A stretch of 38,910 nt of DNA from Patescibacteria group bacterium (lineage in GTDB: Bacteria > Patescibacteriota > Minisyncoccia > Phycocordibacterales > JANLHH01). Shown here one piece after another: positions 22,787 to 30,539 of the stretch (position 1 is the stretch's first letter; the number at the start of each line of letters is the position of its first letter). The notes beneath the pieces are model-generated. The model searched no databases. It saw nothing but the letters and a program-made list of their open reading frames with translations, and had not been told where the DNA came from. The position numbers and the translations under genes were made by a program. The stretch spans positions 1 through 38,910 of the forward strand of contig JBBTVG010000011.1 in the NCBI GenBank assembly GCA_038063375.1. Reading direction: 5' to 3'.

Positions 22787-23218
22787 TTATTCTATGCTCC
22801 CGCCCGATTTTTCAATTTTTTCTTTCGCGCTGGAAGAAAAAAGGCAGCCGGAGACCGTGATTTTTTTAGTGAATGTGCCGTTACCCAGGAGCTTGATCCG
22901 GGGAATTTTCCCTTTCTTCTTTTTTACGATACCCTTTTGTACCAACACAGCGGGAGTTACCGCTTCACCGTTCCCAAAGCGCTCTTCAAGGGCTCCGAGA
23001 TTTACCACTACCGGCTTTTCCTGAATGGAAGCAAAACGATATCCTCGCAACTTCGGCAGCCTCTTGATGATGTCGCGCATTTCAGGACGCAATTTCCCTC
23101 CGGCACGCGCTTTTTGGCCTTTGGTGCCTCGTCCGGAAGTCTTGCCACGCTTGCCGCCACGGCCAACACGCCGACTTTTTTTGTTTGGTATATTTCGTTG
23201 TAATTGATGAATTTGCAT
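22787..23218 (-). CDS. rplO: 50S ribosomal protein uL15
   Basis: The 143-residue protein has the glycine- and arginine-rich start RRVGRGGKRGKTSGRGTKGQKARAG, a KLPKLRGY-like motif (KRLPKLRGYRF), and the C-terminal globular half ending in SSSAKEKIEKSGGSIE. It is a late assembly protein of the large subunit. It follows rpsE directly; in most bacteria rpmD (uL30) lies between them, and here the 11-base gap leaves no room for it. Confidence 0.97.
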   Translation of the reverse strand: MQIHQLQRNIPNKKSRRVGRGGKRGKTSGRGTKGQKARAGGKLRPEMRDIIKRLPKLRGYRFASIQEKPVVVNLGALEERFGNGEAVTPAVLVQKGIVKKKKGKIPRIKLLGNGTFTKKITVSGCLFSSSAKEKIEKSGGSIE

Positions 23219-23229
23219 GAACGAGAAGT

Positions 23230-23811
23230 TTATACTTTAAAAACTTGGAGTGCTTGAAGCGCTGCGCGCGCGTTGTTGAGCTTGTTTTTGCTGCGTGAAA
23301 AGATCTTTGCGCCAACATCCTTGGCCCCTAAAAGATCCAGTACGGTTCGCACGGAACTTCCCGCAACAATACCGCGGCCAGGAGCGGGCAAAAGCATTAA
23401 TCGCGCGCTGTTCAATTTTATTTCCACTTCGTGCGGTATGGACATGTTCTTGGTTAACTTCACCTTTACCATGTTCTTCTTTGCATTTTTGAATGCTTTT
23501 TCAATCGCAAGCGAAGTGTCTCCGGCCTTCCCTGTGCCGATACCGACACGGCCCTTTCGGTCTCCGGCAACAACGGCAACGCTGAAACTAAATCTTCGTC
23601 CTCCCGTAACTACGCGCGCCACGCGTCTGATATCAATGATCTTCTGATCAAATTCAGGTTTTGCGCGCTCAGGCCGCGGTCCTCGCCTCTGCTTGCCGCC
23701 ACCACCGCCGCCGCCCGATCTGCTGCCTCCTTTTCGAAACGGAGTTTTGCCCGCTCTTTTTTCGCCCGGCATGTTCGGGTCTTTATTTGTTTGTGCTTTT
23801 TCTTCTACCAT
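23230..23811 (-). CDS. rpsE: 30S ribosomal protein uS5
   Basis: The 193-residue protein has the double-stranded RNA-binding domain of uS5 (EFDQKIIDIRRVARVVTGGRRFSFSVAVVAGD) and the C-terminal domain with LLPAPGRGIVAGSSVRTVLDLLGAKDVGAK. Before them is a non-standard extension of about 50 residues rich in Gly, Lys and Arg (residues 20-48 include seven Gly in a row). uS5 guards decoding accuracy and the mRNA entry channel. The upstream bases are A/T-rich (TATAAATAT) without a Shine-Dalgarno site. Confidence 0.97.
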   Translation of the reverse strand: MVEEKAQTNKDPNMPGEKRAGKTPFRKGGSRSGGGGGGGKQRRGPRPERAKPEFDQKIIDIRRVARVVTGGRRFSFSVAVVAGDRKGRVGIGTGKAGDTSLAIEKAFKNAKKNMVKVKLTKNMSIPHEVEIKLNSARLMLLPAPGRGIVAGSSVRTVLDLLGAKDVGAKIFSRSKNKLNNARAALQALQVFKV

Positions 23812-23831
23812 ATATTTATACTAGTACACAA

Positions 23832-24176
23832 TTAGAACTTAAGTCCTCCTTCGCGTGCTCCCTCGGCCAATGCTTTTACTCGACCGGTAAAAATAAACCC
23901 TCCGCGATCAAATACCACTTTGGCTATCTTCTTTGTCTGTGCATTCTTTGCCAATTCACGCCCGGCATCTCTTGCGCGTTCCGTCTTTGTCTTTCCCTTT
24001 GCCTCCTTATCTGAAACTGCGACAAGCGTATTGCCTTTGTTGTCATCTATGATCTGCGCGTACAGATATTTATTTGACTTAAACACCGAAAGACGCGGCA
24101 CTGCTTTTGTGCCCACCACCTTGGCGCGGATGCGCTTATGACGTCGTATTCGTTTTTGTGTTTTGATGTTTTTCAT
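23832..24176 (-). CDS. rplR: 50S ribosomal protein uL18
   Basis: The 114-residue protein has the 5S rRNA-binding pattern of uL18: [37 protein letters not shown], and [28 protein letters not shown] at the end. With uL5 it carries 5S rRNA into the large subunit. It lies 20 bases after both neighbours (rplF upstream, rpsE downstream) in the spc order. The start codon follows AAAAAG, which is not a real Shine-Dalgarno site. Confidence 0.97.
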   Translation of the reverse strand: MKNIKTQKRIRRHKRIRAKVVGTKAVPRLSVFKSNKYLYAQIIDDNKGNTLVAVSDKEAKGKTKTERARDAGRELAKNAQTKKIAKVVFDRGGFIFTGRVKALAEGAREGGLKF

Positions 24177-24196
24177 CTTTTTATGTTGCCGCGCTC

Positions 24197-24730
24197 TTAC
24201 GTGGACTTCTTACCCTGTTTTCTCCTGACCACTTCTCCGACGTAACGAATACCTTTTCCTTTATACGGTTCCGGTTTTTTGAGCGCTCTTAGTTTTGCGG
24301 TAAACTGCCCCACCTGTTCCTTATCAATACCGGAAATGGTAATCGTGTTCTTTTCGGTAGTGACGTGTAATCCTTCGGGTATGACAACTTTTATCGGGTG
24401 AGAAAAACCAAGCGCAAAATTCAAATCCTTTCCTTTCAATTCAACTTTAAATCCAATTCCTTCTATTAAAAGCTTTTTTTCATAGGGTGTGTTGACCCCT
24501 TTCACCATGTTTATCAAATGGGATGCGTACGTACCCCAGAGTGCGACAGTGTCGGGTGAGATCTCTTTCGGTACGAGCTTGATCTCTTTTTCTGAAATGT
24601 TAATGTCAATCGTATCCTTAAACTCCCGCTTTAATTCGCCGAGCGGCCCTTTTACGACGATAAAACCGTCACTTTTTGTGACTTCTGTTTTCTCCGGGAT
24701 CATAATGATTTGTTTTCCTACTCGGCTCAT
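24197..24730 (-). CDS. rplF: 50S ribosomal protein uL6
   Basis: The 177-residue protein shows both uL6 repeats: [21 protein letters not shown] and [11 protein letters not shown] in the first, and [56 protein letters not shown] in the second, which holds the rRNA-binding signature near residues 152-166. The C-terminus ends in RRKQGKKST. It lies next to the sarcin-ricin loop and the factor-binding site. No Shine-Dalgarno site precedes the ATG. Confidence 0.97.
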   Translation of the reverse strand: MSRVGKQIIMIPEKTEVTKSDGFIVVKGPLGELKREFKDTIDINISEKEIKLVPKEISPDTVALWGTYASHLINMVKGVNTPYEKKLLIEGIGFKVELKGKDLNFALGFSHPIKVVIPEGLHVTTEKNTITISGIDKEQVGQFTAKLRALKKPEPYKGKGIRYVGEVVRRKQGKKST

Positions 24731-24764
24731 GTGAATTTTGTTGGTGAGTTACTTATACTTGCCC

Positions 24765-25157
24765 TTACCATATCTTAAACAACGCTTCGCCGCCAACATG
24801 CTCTTTCCGCGCCTCTTTATCGGTCATGATACCCTTTGGGGTGGAAAGTACCAGCAGTCCGTATCCGTGACGCACCGGTTTGATGTCACCAACCCCCATA
24901 TACACACGACGAGACGGCTTTGAAACGCGCGCCGCATCGGCAATGCGCGGCTTTTTGTTGGTATAGGCAATGCTTACCTCAATGACCTTCTTCGCCTTTT
25001 TCCCTTTCTTGCTGACTGATCCGATATATCCCTCTTTTTGTAAAAGACTCACAATCTCAAACTTTAATTGTGAATAGGGAATAATTGTGGACGGCAGTCC
25101 CGTGTTTCCCGCATTCTTAATGCGCACCAATAAATCTGCAATAGGGTCTGTTACCAT
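24765..25157 (-). CDS. rpsH: 30S ribosomal protein uS8
   Basis: The 130-residue protein has [17 protein letters not shown] at the N-terminus and [33 protein letters not shown] at the end, the signature of uS8. It binds helix 21 of 16S rRNA and nucleates the platform; in E. coli it also represses the spc operon by binding near rplE. It overlaps rpsN by seven bases. I see no copy of the 16S-like repressor site near rplE here, but that region holds an inserted element. Confidence 0.97.
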   Translation of the reverse strand: MVTDPIADLLVRIKNAGNTGLPSTIIPYSQLKFEIVSLLQKEGYIGSVSKKGKKAKKVIEVSIAYTNKKPRIADAARVSKPSRRVYMGVGDIKPVRHGYGLLVLSTPKGIMTDKEARKEHVGGEALFKIW

Positions 25158-25336
25158 GATGATTTCTTAATTCCCGGAATCTTTCCCTCGTTGGCAAGTT
25201 CCCGAAAACAGATACGACAAAGATCAAAGTCACGCATATATCCGCGCTTTCTTCCGCAACGAAAACAACGACGCACCTCCCGAGTGCTGTATTTTGGTTT
25301 CTTTTGCGATCGCGCAATGACTGATGTTTTTGCCAT
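25151..25336 (-). CDS. rpsN: 30S ribosomal protein uS14, zinc-binding type
   Basis: The 61-residue protein is the short type Z uS14: Cys24-x2-Cys27 and Cys40-x2-Cys43 form a zinc ribbon, followed by the conserved [18 protein letters not shown]. It binds the head of the small subunit. Its start lies almost 300 bases after rplE, a gap that holds a terminator and a MITE-like element, so its transcription may not come from the upstream genes. It overlaps rpsH by seven bases. No Shine-Dalgarno site is present. Confidence 0.96.
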   Translation of the reverse strand: MAKTSVIARSQKKPKYSTREVRRCFRCGRKRGYMRDFDLCRICFRELANEGKIPGIKKSSW

Positions 25337-25468
25337 ACAAAAAATTAATTATGCGTTTATGTTTCAAAACGCCGAGACAGTTTCCTGCCAATGTCACACT
25401 TTTATTCTTCTGTGCCCCCCTAAGGGTGGTTCAGAAGGAGAAAAGCGGATTGAGCAGGTAATTATCAA

Positions 25469-25490
25469 ACAAAAAAGCTCATGCGAGCTT
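25469..25490 (-). terminator. Intrinsic terminator between rplE and rpsN
   Basis: Minus strand: AAGCTC-gcat-GAGCTT followed by TTTTG (T run at 25471-25476). The rest of the 25337-25525 gap holds a small palindrome (CCACCCTTAGGGGGGC) and no gene; I could not find a convincing promoter for rpsN. Confidence 0.7.
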
Positions 25491-25525
25491 GGATTACATA
25501 CTATCAGACTATTGTGTATTGTCAA

Positions 25526-25627
25526 CCGAGCACCACTTTTACCATTGAAACAAAGTGATTTTTGGCCTATAGCGCATCATTGTTTCTGTAGATACTCAAT
25601 GGAGAAATTGGTAAAAGCGGTGCTCGG
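25526..25627 (+). mobile_element. 102-bp MITE-like element, copy C
   Basis: Left end CCGAGCACCACTTTTAC, right end with one change in the inverted copy. The left flank is TCAA (25522-25525); the right flank is TTTA, so this duplication has decayed. It is the most divergent copy. The insertion lies five bases after the rplE stop codon, inside the spc gene order. Confidence 0.82.
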
Positions 25628-25632
25628 TTTAA

Positions 25633-26178
25633 CTACTTCTCCTCTCTCTTTTTGAACGGGACACCGATATGTTCAAAGAATGTTTCTGCCTCCTTCTTGT
25701 TGTGCACATTGGACACGACGGTGATCGCCATGCCAAACACATCCTTGAGCTCTTCGTCGGAAGTTTCCGGGAAGATTGTGTGTTCTTTGATGCCGATGGT
25801 AAGATTTCCCATCTCATCAATGGCGCCTCGGCTAATACCCTTGAAGTCGCGGGTTCTTGGGATCGCGATGTTGATAAGCTTGTCCAAGAACGCGTGCATG
25901 CGCGCTCCGCGCAACGTCACCGTATGGCCAACCGTATCTCCTTGGCGCACTTTAAACGTCGCAATGGATTTTTTGGCGCCTCGCGCAGACGGTTTTTGTC
26001 CGGTGATCTTTGCCAATCGGTCGGGAATCAATCCGATTTTGTTCTTATCTTTGATTGATCCGATACCCGTGTTGACCACCACCTTAATGACTTTGGGTGA
26101 TTGCATCTTGTTCACATATCCAAACGCGCCTTTCAGTGCGTCAAATGCTTTCAATTGTTTTTCTTTTATCGTTTCCAT
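25633..26178 (-). CDS. rplE: 50S ribosomal protein uL5
   Basis: The 181-residue protein has the uL5 pattern: SPKVIKVVVNTGIGSIKDKNKI, TGQKPSARGAKKSIATFKVRQGDTVGHTVTLRGARMHAFLDKLINIAIPRTRDFKG, and GIKEHTIFPE. It binds 5S rRNA and contacts the P-site tRNA. It follows rplX by 23 bases. Its stop codon (TAG at 25633) is immediately followed by the MITE-like element C and then by a terminator. Confidence 0.97.
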   Translation of the reverse strand: METIKEKQLKAFDALKGAFGYVNKMQSPKVIKVVVNTGIGSIKDKNKIGLIPDRLAKITGQKPSARGAKKSIATFKVRQGDTVGHTVTLRGARMHAFLDKLINIAIPRTRDFKGISRGAIDEMGNLTIGIKEHTIFPETSDEELKDVFGMAITVVSNVHNKKEAETFFEHIGVPFKKREEK

Positions 26179-26201
26179 GATATTGCTCTACCTATTCCCA
26201 T

Positions 26202-26507
26202 TTACAGTATTGAACCGCTCTTCTGGGCAACTCTCAATTTCTTTTTTCCGTCAACCCTCACCCCAATCCGTGTCGGCTTCCCTGTCTTTGGGTCTTTAAG
26301 GCTCACGTTTGAAACATGCATGGGTGCCGCAAACTCCACGATCTGCCCTTTCTGTCCCTGGCGTCGAGCGCGCTGGTGCTTTTTCTTGAGGTTCATACCC
26401 TCCACGATCACCTGGGTACGCACAGGAAAAGAACGAACAACTTTTCCTTCCTTGCCCTTGTCTTTGCCCGTAATTATTACCACCGTGTCTCCTTTTTTGA
26501 TCTTCAT
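26202..26507 (-). CDS. rplX: 50S ribosomal protein uL24
   Basis: The 101-residue protein begins with a KOW motif (MKIKKGDTVVIITGKDKGKEGKVVRSFP) and continues with VIVEGMNLKKKHQRARRQGQKGQIVEFAAPMHVSNVSL. uL24 is the main initiator of large-subunit assembly and sits at the tunnel exit. It lies five bases after rplN. A GGAG within the end of rplN is 14 bases before the start, too far to be a normal ribosome binding site. Confidence 0.97.
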   Translation of the reverse strand: MKIKKGDTVVIITGKDKGKEGKVVRSFPVRTQVIVEGMNLKKKHQRARRQGQKGQIVEFAAPMHVSNVSLKDPKTGKPTRIGVRVDGKKKLRVAQKSGSIL

Positions 26508-26512
26508 GATAT

Positions 26513-26884
26513 TTATATGATCTCCGGTGCCAATGAAACGATTTTCTGGTACCCCAATTCACCGATCTCGCGGGGAATAGGGCCGAATATTCGTCCGGCC
26601 ACCGGCTCCTTTTTGCCCTTCTCCAATATAACAACCGCATTCTCATTGAAACTGATGTATGAACCGTCCTTTCTTCGAAACGGTTTCACTTGGCGCACCA
26701 CTACCGCTTGCACCACATCTTTCTGTTTGACCGTCTTGCGCGGCTCTGCAACCCTCACCGAGAGCACCACGATATCGCCGATGCGCGCATAGCGTCTTTT
26801 TGAGCCTCCGAGTATCTTGAACACGTTCCCGATCTTGCCGCCGGAATTATCAGCTATTTTTACTTGTGTGAGTGCTTGTATCAT
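26513..26884 (-). CDS. rplN: 50S ribosomal protein uL14
   Basis: The 123-residue protein shows MIQALTQVKIADNSGGKIGNVFKILGGSKRRYARIGDIVV and the basic RKTVKQKDVVQAVVVRQVKPFRRKDGSYISFNENAVVI, followed by GRIFGPIPREI. uL14 lies at the subunit interface and takes part in the bridge to 16S rRNA. It follows rpsQ by 32 bases in the usual order rpsQ-rplN-rplX. Confidence 0.97.
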   Translation of the reverse strand: MIQALTQVKIADNSGGKIGNVFKILGGSKRRYARIGDIVVLSVRVAEPRKTVKQKDVVQAVVVRQVKPFRRKDGSYISFNENAVVILEKGKKEPVAGRIFGPIPREIGELGYQKIVSLAPEII

Positions 26885-26916
26885 GTTTCTTTTATTGCGT
26901 GTGCATCTCTTGCAAA

Positions 26917-27168
26917 CTATTGAATAGCTATCACCCTAAATGACTTATCTTTTGAGATCGGCTTACATTCCTCAATGGTTACCTTGTCGCCGATCTTGCA
27001 CGTGTTGTCCGCGTCATGCGCTTTATATTTCTTGCTGATCTTCTGATATTTTCCATATTTGGGGTGCTTCACGAAACGATCAACCAAAACAACGATGGTT
27101 TTGTCCATTTTGTCTGATACTACGCTGCCGCGTAATTTCTTCGGTGTTTTTTTGATTGTTTGGTCCAT
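26917..27168 (-). CDS. rpsQ: 30S ribosomal protein uS17
   Basis: The 83-residue OB-fold protein has [42 protein letters not shown] and [21 protein letters not shown], the uS17 signature. It binds the 5' domain of 16S rRNA early in assembly. It lies 23 bases after rpmC and starts without a Shine-Dalgarno site. Confidence 0.96.
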   Translation of the reverse strand: MDQTIKKTPKKLRGSVVSDKMDKTIVVLVDRFVKHPKYGKYQKISKKYKAHDADNTCKIGDKVTIEECKPISKDKSFRVIAIQ

Positions 27169-27191
27169 ATGAAAATTAAAAATTGGGCGTT

Positions 27192-27404
27192 TTACTTTGA
27201 CGCTCGGCTCTGTTCCGCGGAAGAGCTTCGCTTATTTATTTCAGTCAAAAGAGACGCGACGCCTTTCCTGAGATTCCTTCCTTCTCTCATGTTCTTGATC
27301 TTGCTCCCTGAGATCCCGAATCGAAAAGCGCGGAGAGCTTCTCTTTTCTCTCGCAGTTCCTTTTGGAGATCTTTTTCTGATTTATTGTGGGTGTCTAAAG
27401 ACAT
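27192..27404 (-). CDS. rpmC: 50S ribosomal protein uL29
   Basis: The 70-residue, mostly helical protein contains [48 protein letters not shown], which matches uL29 (two helices, with the R-F-x4-G turn). It lies at the tunnel exit near uL23 and is a docking site for trigger factor and SRP. It ends with a Ser-rich tail. It follows rplP by 56 bases. Confidence 0.93.
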   Translation of the reverse strand: MSLDTHNKSEKDLQKELREKREALRAFRFGISGSKIKNMREGRNLRKGVASLLTEINKRSSSAEQSRASK

Positions 27405-27460
27405 GCTTAATGATATTACTTATCTTTATGGGGAAAGTCAATGATGGATTTTACGCCTGT

Positions 27461-27889
27461 TTATCTCGCTTCACGAGAAATAATACGTGTTTTTACCGGA
27501 AGTTTGGTGCCCGCCTTTCGGAGCGCTTCCCTGGCCACAGCCTCTACCGCGCCGTCAACTTCAAAAATAACGTGGCCGGGATGCACCTCAAACACATACC
27601 CCTGCAAATCGCCTTTCCCCTTTCCCATCCCCACTTCTGCCGCCTTTTGTGTGTAAGGCCTGTCGGGGAAAATGCGAATCCATACTTTTCCCGTCTTGGA
27701 GAGCGCGCGAGAAAGAGTTTTTCTGGCAGCTTCAATCTGATTGGACCGCACGCGCGCGGCTCCTTGCGATTTCAAACCAAAAGAGCCGAAAGCAAGAGTC
27801 GTACCGCGGGTGGCAGGCAATATAAGCTTGGCAGGATTTCTCCTTCCGGTTTGCCATTTTCTGTGTTTTACTTTTTTGGGAAACAACAT
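27461..27889 (-). CDS. rplP: 50S ribosomal protein uL16
   Basis: The 142-residue protein has LFPKKVKHRKWQTGR, RVRSNQIEAARKTLSRAL and WIRIFPDRPYTQKAAEVGMGKGKGDLQGYVFEV. uL16 shapes the A site and the peptidyl transferase neighbourhood. In E. coli the residue before MGxGKG is the Arg81 that is hydroxylated; here this residue is Gly, so that modification cannot occur. It lies 14 bases after rpsC. Confidence 0.96.
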   Translation of the reverse strand: MLFPKKVKHRKWQTGRRNPAKLILPATRGTTLAFGSFGLKSQGAARVRSNQIEAARKTLSRALSKTGKVWIRIFPDRPYTQKAAEVGMGKGKGDLQGYVFEVHPGHVIFEVDGAVEAVAREALRKAGTKLPVKTRIISREAR

Positions 27890-27903
27890 GATGTGTTAAA
27901 TAC

Positions 27904-28584
27904 TTATTGATTACTTTTAGTCTGACCCTTCGTGTCAAAAATCTCTCCTTTGTATATCCATACTTTGATACCAATCACCCCGTATGGCAACCGGGCACGC
28001 TCTCGTGCAAAACTGATATCAGCACGGAATGTCTGGAGAGGAATCCCCCCTTTTTTGATCTGCTCTCGTCTGCTCATTTCAGCGCCGCCAAGTCTTCCCG
28101 AAAGCGCAATACGCGCGCCCTTCACATCCTTGTTCGCCATCACCTTTTCAATGGTCTGTTTTACCACCCTACGGAATGGCATGCGTTTTTCAAGCGCTTC
28201 CGCTATCATCTGGCTAACGATCGCCGCGTCAGATTCGGGGGATGACACCTCTTCAATGTCAATCTTGAGGTCTGTAGGTGCGGCAATCTTCAATTTGCGG
28301 AACATTCCCAAAACATCATTGCGTAATTTGGTCATACCCTCACCTGACCGTCCGATGATCATACCCGGTCGCGAGGTCTTGATGATAATGCGAAACATTT
28401 TTTCGCTGCGCTCCATCTCAATTGACGCAATATAAAATCCGCGGAGGCGCTTTTCAAGATATTCCCGGATCAACACATCGCCGCGCAAAAATTCCTGATA
28501 CCTCCCTGACGTACCAAACCAGCGGGATTGCCAATCCTTAATAATACCTAACCTATGCGCATACGGGTGAACGGTGTGTGTCAT
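27904..28584 (-). CDS. rpsC: 30S ribosomal protein uS3
   Basis: The 226-residue protein has a type II KH domain with the loop IIGRSGEG (G-x-x-G) around residue 78 and a C-terminal domain with ARIALSGRLGGAEMSRREQIKKGGIPLQTFRADI and YGVIGIKVWIYKGE. uS3 forms the mRNA entry site and helps to unwind mRNA. It begins one base after the rplV stop codon, so translation is probably coupled. Confidence 0.97.
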   Translation of the reverse strand: MTHTVHPYAHRLGIIKDWQSRWFGTSGRYQEFLRGDVLIREYLEKRLRGFYIASIEMERSEKMFRIIIKTSRPGMIIGRSGEGMTKLRNDVLGMFRKLKIAAPTDLKIDIEEVSSPESDAAIVSQMIAEALEKRMPFRRVVKQTIEKVMANKDVKGARIALSGRLGGAEMSRREQIKKGGIPLQTFRADISFARERARLPYGVIGIKVWIYKGEIFDTKGQTKSNQ

Positions 28585-28585
28585 G

Positions 28586-29107
28586 TTATGATTTCTTTAT
28601 CTTGTTTGATTGTTTGGCTTGCAGATGTCTCGCCTCCTTTTTCGGCTTTACCTCCTTCTTGCTTCCAGGAGCCTTCTTGGCGTCTTCCTTGGGCACTACC
28701 ACTTTCTCCTCCTCTCTCAAAGATGCTTCTTTGCCTTTTGTTTCGGCTACTTCTTTCATTTTCTCTCCACCATGTTTTTTATCCACTATGTCCAATATGA
28801 TGGAGACATGGCTTGAATGCTTGTGTATGGCGGATGCGCGTCCGAACGCGCGCGGTAGGGACCGCTTGAGCGTAAGACCTTTGTTTACCTGTATCTCTTT
28901 GATCATGAGGTCTTCTTTTTCAATGCCAAAATTCTCCTTTGCGTTCGCAACCGCTGATTCTATAAGCTTTCTCAGCGGAGGAGCGGCTCGCTTGCTCAGA
29001 AAATTGACCTCTCGAAGCGCCAGACTAACCTTTTTCCCGCGCAAAAAATCGGCAACCAAGCGTACCTTGCGGGGAGACTGTCTATAGTTTTTCAGTATTG
29101 CTTTCAT
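28586..29107 (-). CDS. rplV: 50S ribosomal protein uL22 with a long basic C-terminal tail
   Basis: The first 110 residues of this 173-residue protein are standard uL22: MKAILKNYRQSPRKVRLVADFLRGKK at the start and the loop RSLPRAFGRASAIHKHSSHVSIIL, which in this family reaches into the exit tunnel. The last about 60 residues are a Lys/Glu-rich tail (VPKEDAKKAPGSKKEVKPKKEAR) with no known counterpart in model bacteria. The start at 29107 fits the family; an ATG at 29140 would add 11 residues and would overlap a 13-bp inverted repeat. No Shine-Dalgarno site precedes either. Confidence 0.95.
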   Translation of the reverse strand: MKAILKNYRQSPRKVRLVADFLRGKKVSLALREVNFLSKRAAPPLRKLIESAVANAKENFGIEKEDLMIKEIQVNKGLTLKRSLPRAFGRASAIHKHSSHVSIILDIVDKKHGGEKMKEVAETKGKEASLREEEKVVVPKEDAKKAPGSKKEVKPKKEARHLQAKQSNKIKKS

Positions 29108-29118
29108 ATATTGACTGA

Positions 29119-29165
29119 ATAGTTTACGCGTTGCATTCACTTCCGCTCTCTCACGCGTAAACTAT
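29119..29165 (-). repeat. 13-bp perfect inverted repeat between rpsS and rplV
   Basis: ATAGTTTACGCGT (29119-29131) and its complement (29153-29165) with a 21-base loop. The distal arm includes the rpsS stop codon, and the structure ends 11 bases before the rplV ATG. No U tract follows, so it is not an ordinary terminator. Confidence 0.75.
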
Positions 29166-29503
29166 TTCTTGGTTTCAACGGTCGCCTTGGCTGATTGAGC
29201 TGCGGCAATTTCTCCTTCTTTTTTCTTCTGTTCCAGTTCTTTTTGCATCTTACCGCCATGTCTGAAGAACTTCTTCGTGGGAGAAAATTCACCCAATCGA
29301 TGTCCTACCATCTCTTCTGATACGAGTACGGGAATGTGTTCTTTGCCATTGTGTACGCCGAACGTAAAACCAACCATCTCGGGAGATATCTGGCTTGCGC
29401 GTTTCCACGTCTTAATAACGCCAGTTGTCCCTGACTTTTTTCCTTCAATCTTCTTCAGCAGTCTTTCATCCACGTAGGGACCTTTTTTAAGTGAGCGTGT
29501 CAT
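29162..29503 (-). CDS. rpsS: 30S ribosomal protein uS19
   Basis: The 113-residue protein starts at [20 protein letters not shown] and includes [48 protein letters not shown], the uS19 signature. A tail of about 25 residues ([24 protein letters not shown]) extends it. uS19 lies in the head of the small subunit beside uS13. It is the first gene after a terminator and a promoter, so it heads the rpsS-to-rplE transcript. Confidence 0.96.
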   Translation of the reverse strand: MTRSLKKGPYVDERLLKKIEGKKSGTTGVIKTWKRASQISPEMVGFTFGVHNGKEHIPVLVSEEMVGHRLGEFSPTKKFFRHGGKMQKELEQKKKEGEIAAAQSAKATVETKK

Positions 29504-29550
29504 ATAAAAATAGCAAAAACAAAAGCCCGTTTTGTGAGAGCTTATGAGGT

Positions 29551-29578
29551 ATCTTATCAGATTGCCCAATATTGTCAA
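29551..29578 (-). promoter_or_regulatory. Internal promoter of the ribosomal cluster, upstream of rpsS
   Basis: Minus strand: TTGACA (29573-29578), 16-base spacer, TAAGAT (29551-29556). The -35 box is a perfect consensus. The predicted leader to the rpsS ATG is about 40 bases. Confidence 0.65.
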
Positions 29579-29655
29579 ACGTCTAATTTTGACATAGCGC
29601 GCAGCGCCAAGATTCACTAGCGGGGTCGCAAACTCCAGACATGTCGATATGTGTC

Positions 29656-29685
29656 AAAAAACCCGCGCATAGTGCCGGGTTTTTC
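29656..29685 (-). terminator. Intrinsic terminator after rplB
   Basis: Minus strand: AAAAACCCG and CGGGTTTTT around an 11-base loop, then a T run, immediately after the rplB stop codon. It splits the S10-type gene order. Confidence 0.8.
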
Positions 29686-29687
29686 TG

Positions 29688-30530
29688 CTACTTCTTTTTG
29701 CCTACCTTGCGGCGCTCCATAATAAATTTGTTTGAGTATTTCTTTGCTCGGCGTGTTTTTTGGCCTTTTCCGGTTGGCTTACCCCATGCTGACACGGCAC
29801 GCCTACGTCCACGGCCTTGTCGCCCTTCACCACCACCATGCGGGTGGTCAACGGGGTTCATGGCAGAACCACGCACAGTCGGACGAATGCCCAGCCATCG
29901 TGATCGTCCCGCTTTTCCGATATTGCGCAGTTTATGCTCTTCGTTTGATACGGCGCCGATGGATGCCCATGCCGTTCCAATGATCTTGCGGATCTCTCCT
30001 GACGGCATTCTTATCTGCGCGTATCCGGCGTCGTGCGCCGCAACCTCCGCGAATGAACCCGCTCCACGAGCGATACGCGCTCCGTTATTGGGCTTTAACT
30101 CTATATTGTAAACAAGCGTACCTGAAGGGATGTTTTTCAGCGGAAGCCGATTGCCTGTCACGATATCCGCTTTTTCAGAAACAACGAACGTACTGCCCAC
30201 CTTCATGGAGGCAGGAGCGAGCACATACCTTCGTTCCCCATCGGCATACAGCACCAGAGCAATAAATCCCGATCTGCTTGGGTCATATTCTATCGTCTCA
30301 ACCTTAGCCGGTATGTCTATTTTGTTATACGTAAAATCAACGTCGCGGAAAAGGCGTTTATGGCCTCCTCCTTTATGGCGTACGGTGATACGCCCCGCAT
30401 TATTTCTCCCCACGGCGCGCTTACCGCCCCTTACCAAAGACTTCTTTGGTTGGGACGCCGTCAAAACACCCCTATAAGAAACGGTTGTCATGTGTCGGCG
30501 TGATGGTGTTATGGGTCTATATTTCTTCAT
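29688..30530 (-). CDS. rplB: 50S ribosomal protein uL2
   Basis: The 280-residue protein has the uL2 landmarks: KKYRPITPSRRHMTTVSY at the start, GGKRAVGRNNAGRITVRHKGGGHKRLFRDVDF, and the catalytic-core region WLGIRPTVRGSAMNPVDHPHGGGEGRQGRGRR with the conserved His of HPHGGGEG. It is needed for subunit joining and peptidyl transfer. It follows rplW by nine bases and ends at a terminator. Confidence 0.98.
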   Translation of the reverse strand: MKKYRPITPSRRHMTTVSYRGVLTASQPKKSLVRGGKRAVGRNNAGRITVRHKGGGHKRLFRDVDFTYNKIDIPAKVETIEYDPSRSGFIALVLYADGERRYVLAPASMKVGSTFVVSEKADIVTGNRLPLKNIPSGTLVYNIELKPNNGARIARGAGSFAEVAAHDAGYAQIRMPSGEIRKIIGTAWASIGAVSNEEHKLRNIGKAGRSRWLGIRPTVRGSAMNPVDHPHGGGEGRQGRGRRRAVSAWGKPTGKGQKTRRAKKYSNKFIMERRKVGKKK

Positions 30531-30539
30531 GATGATTTT

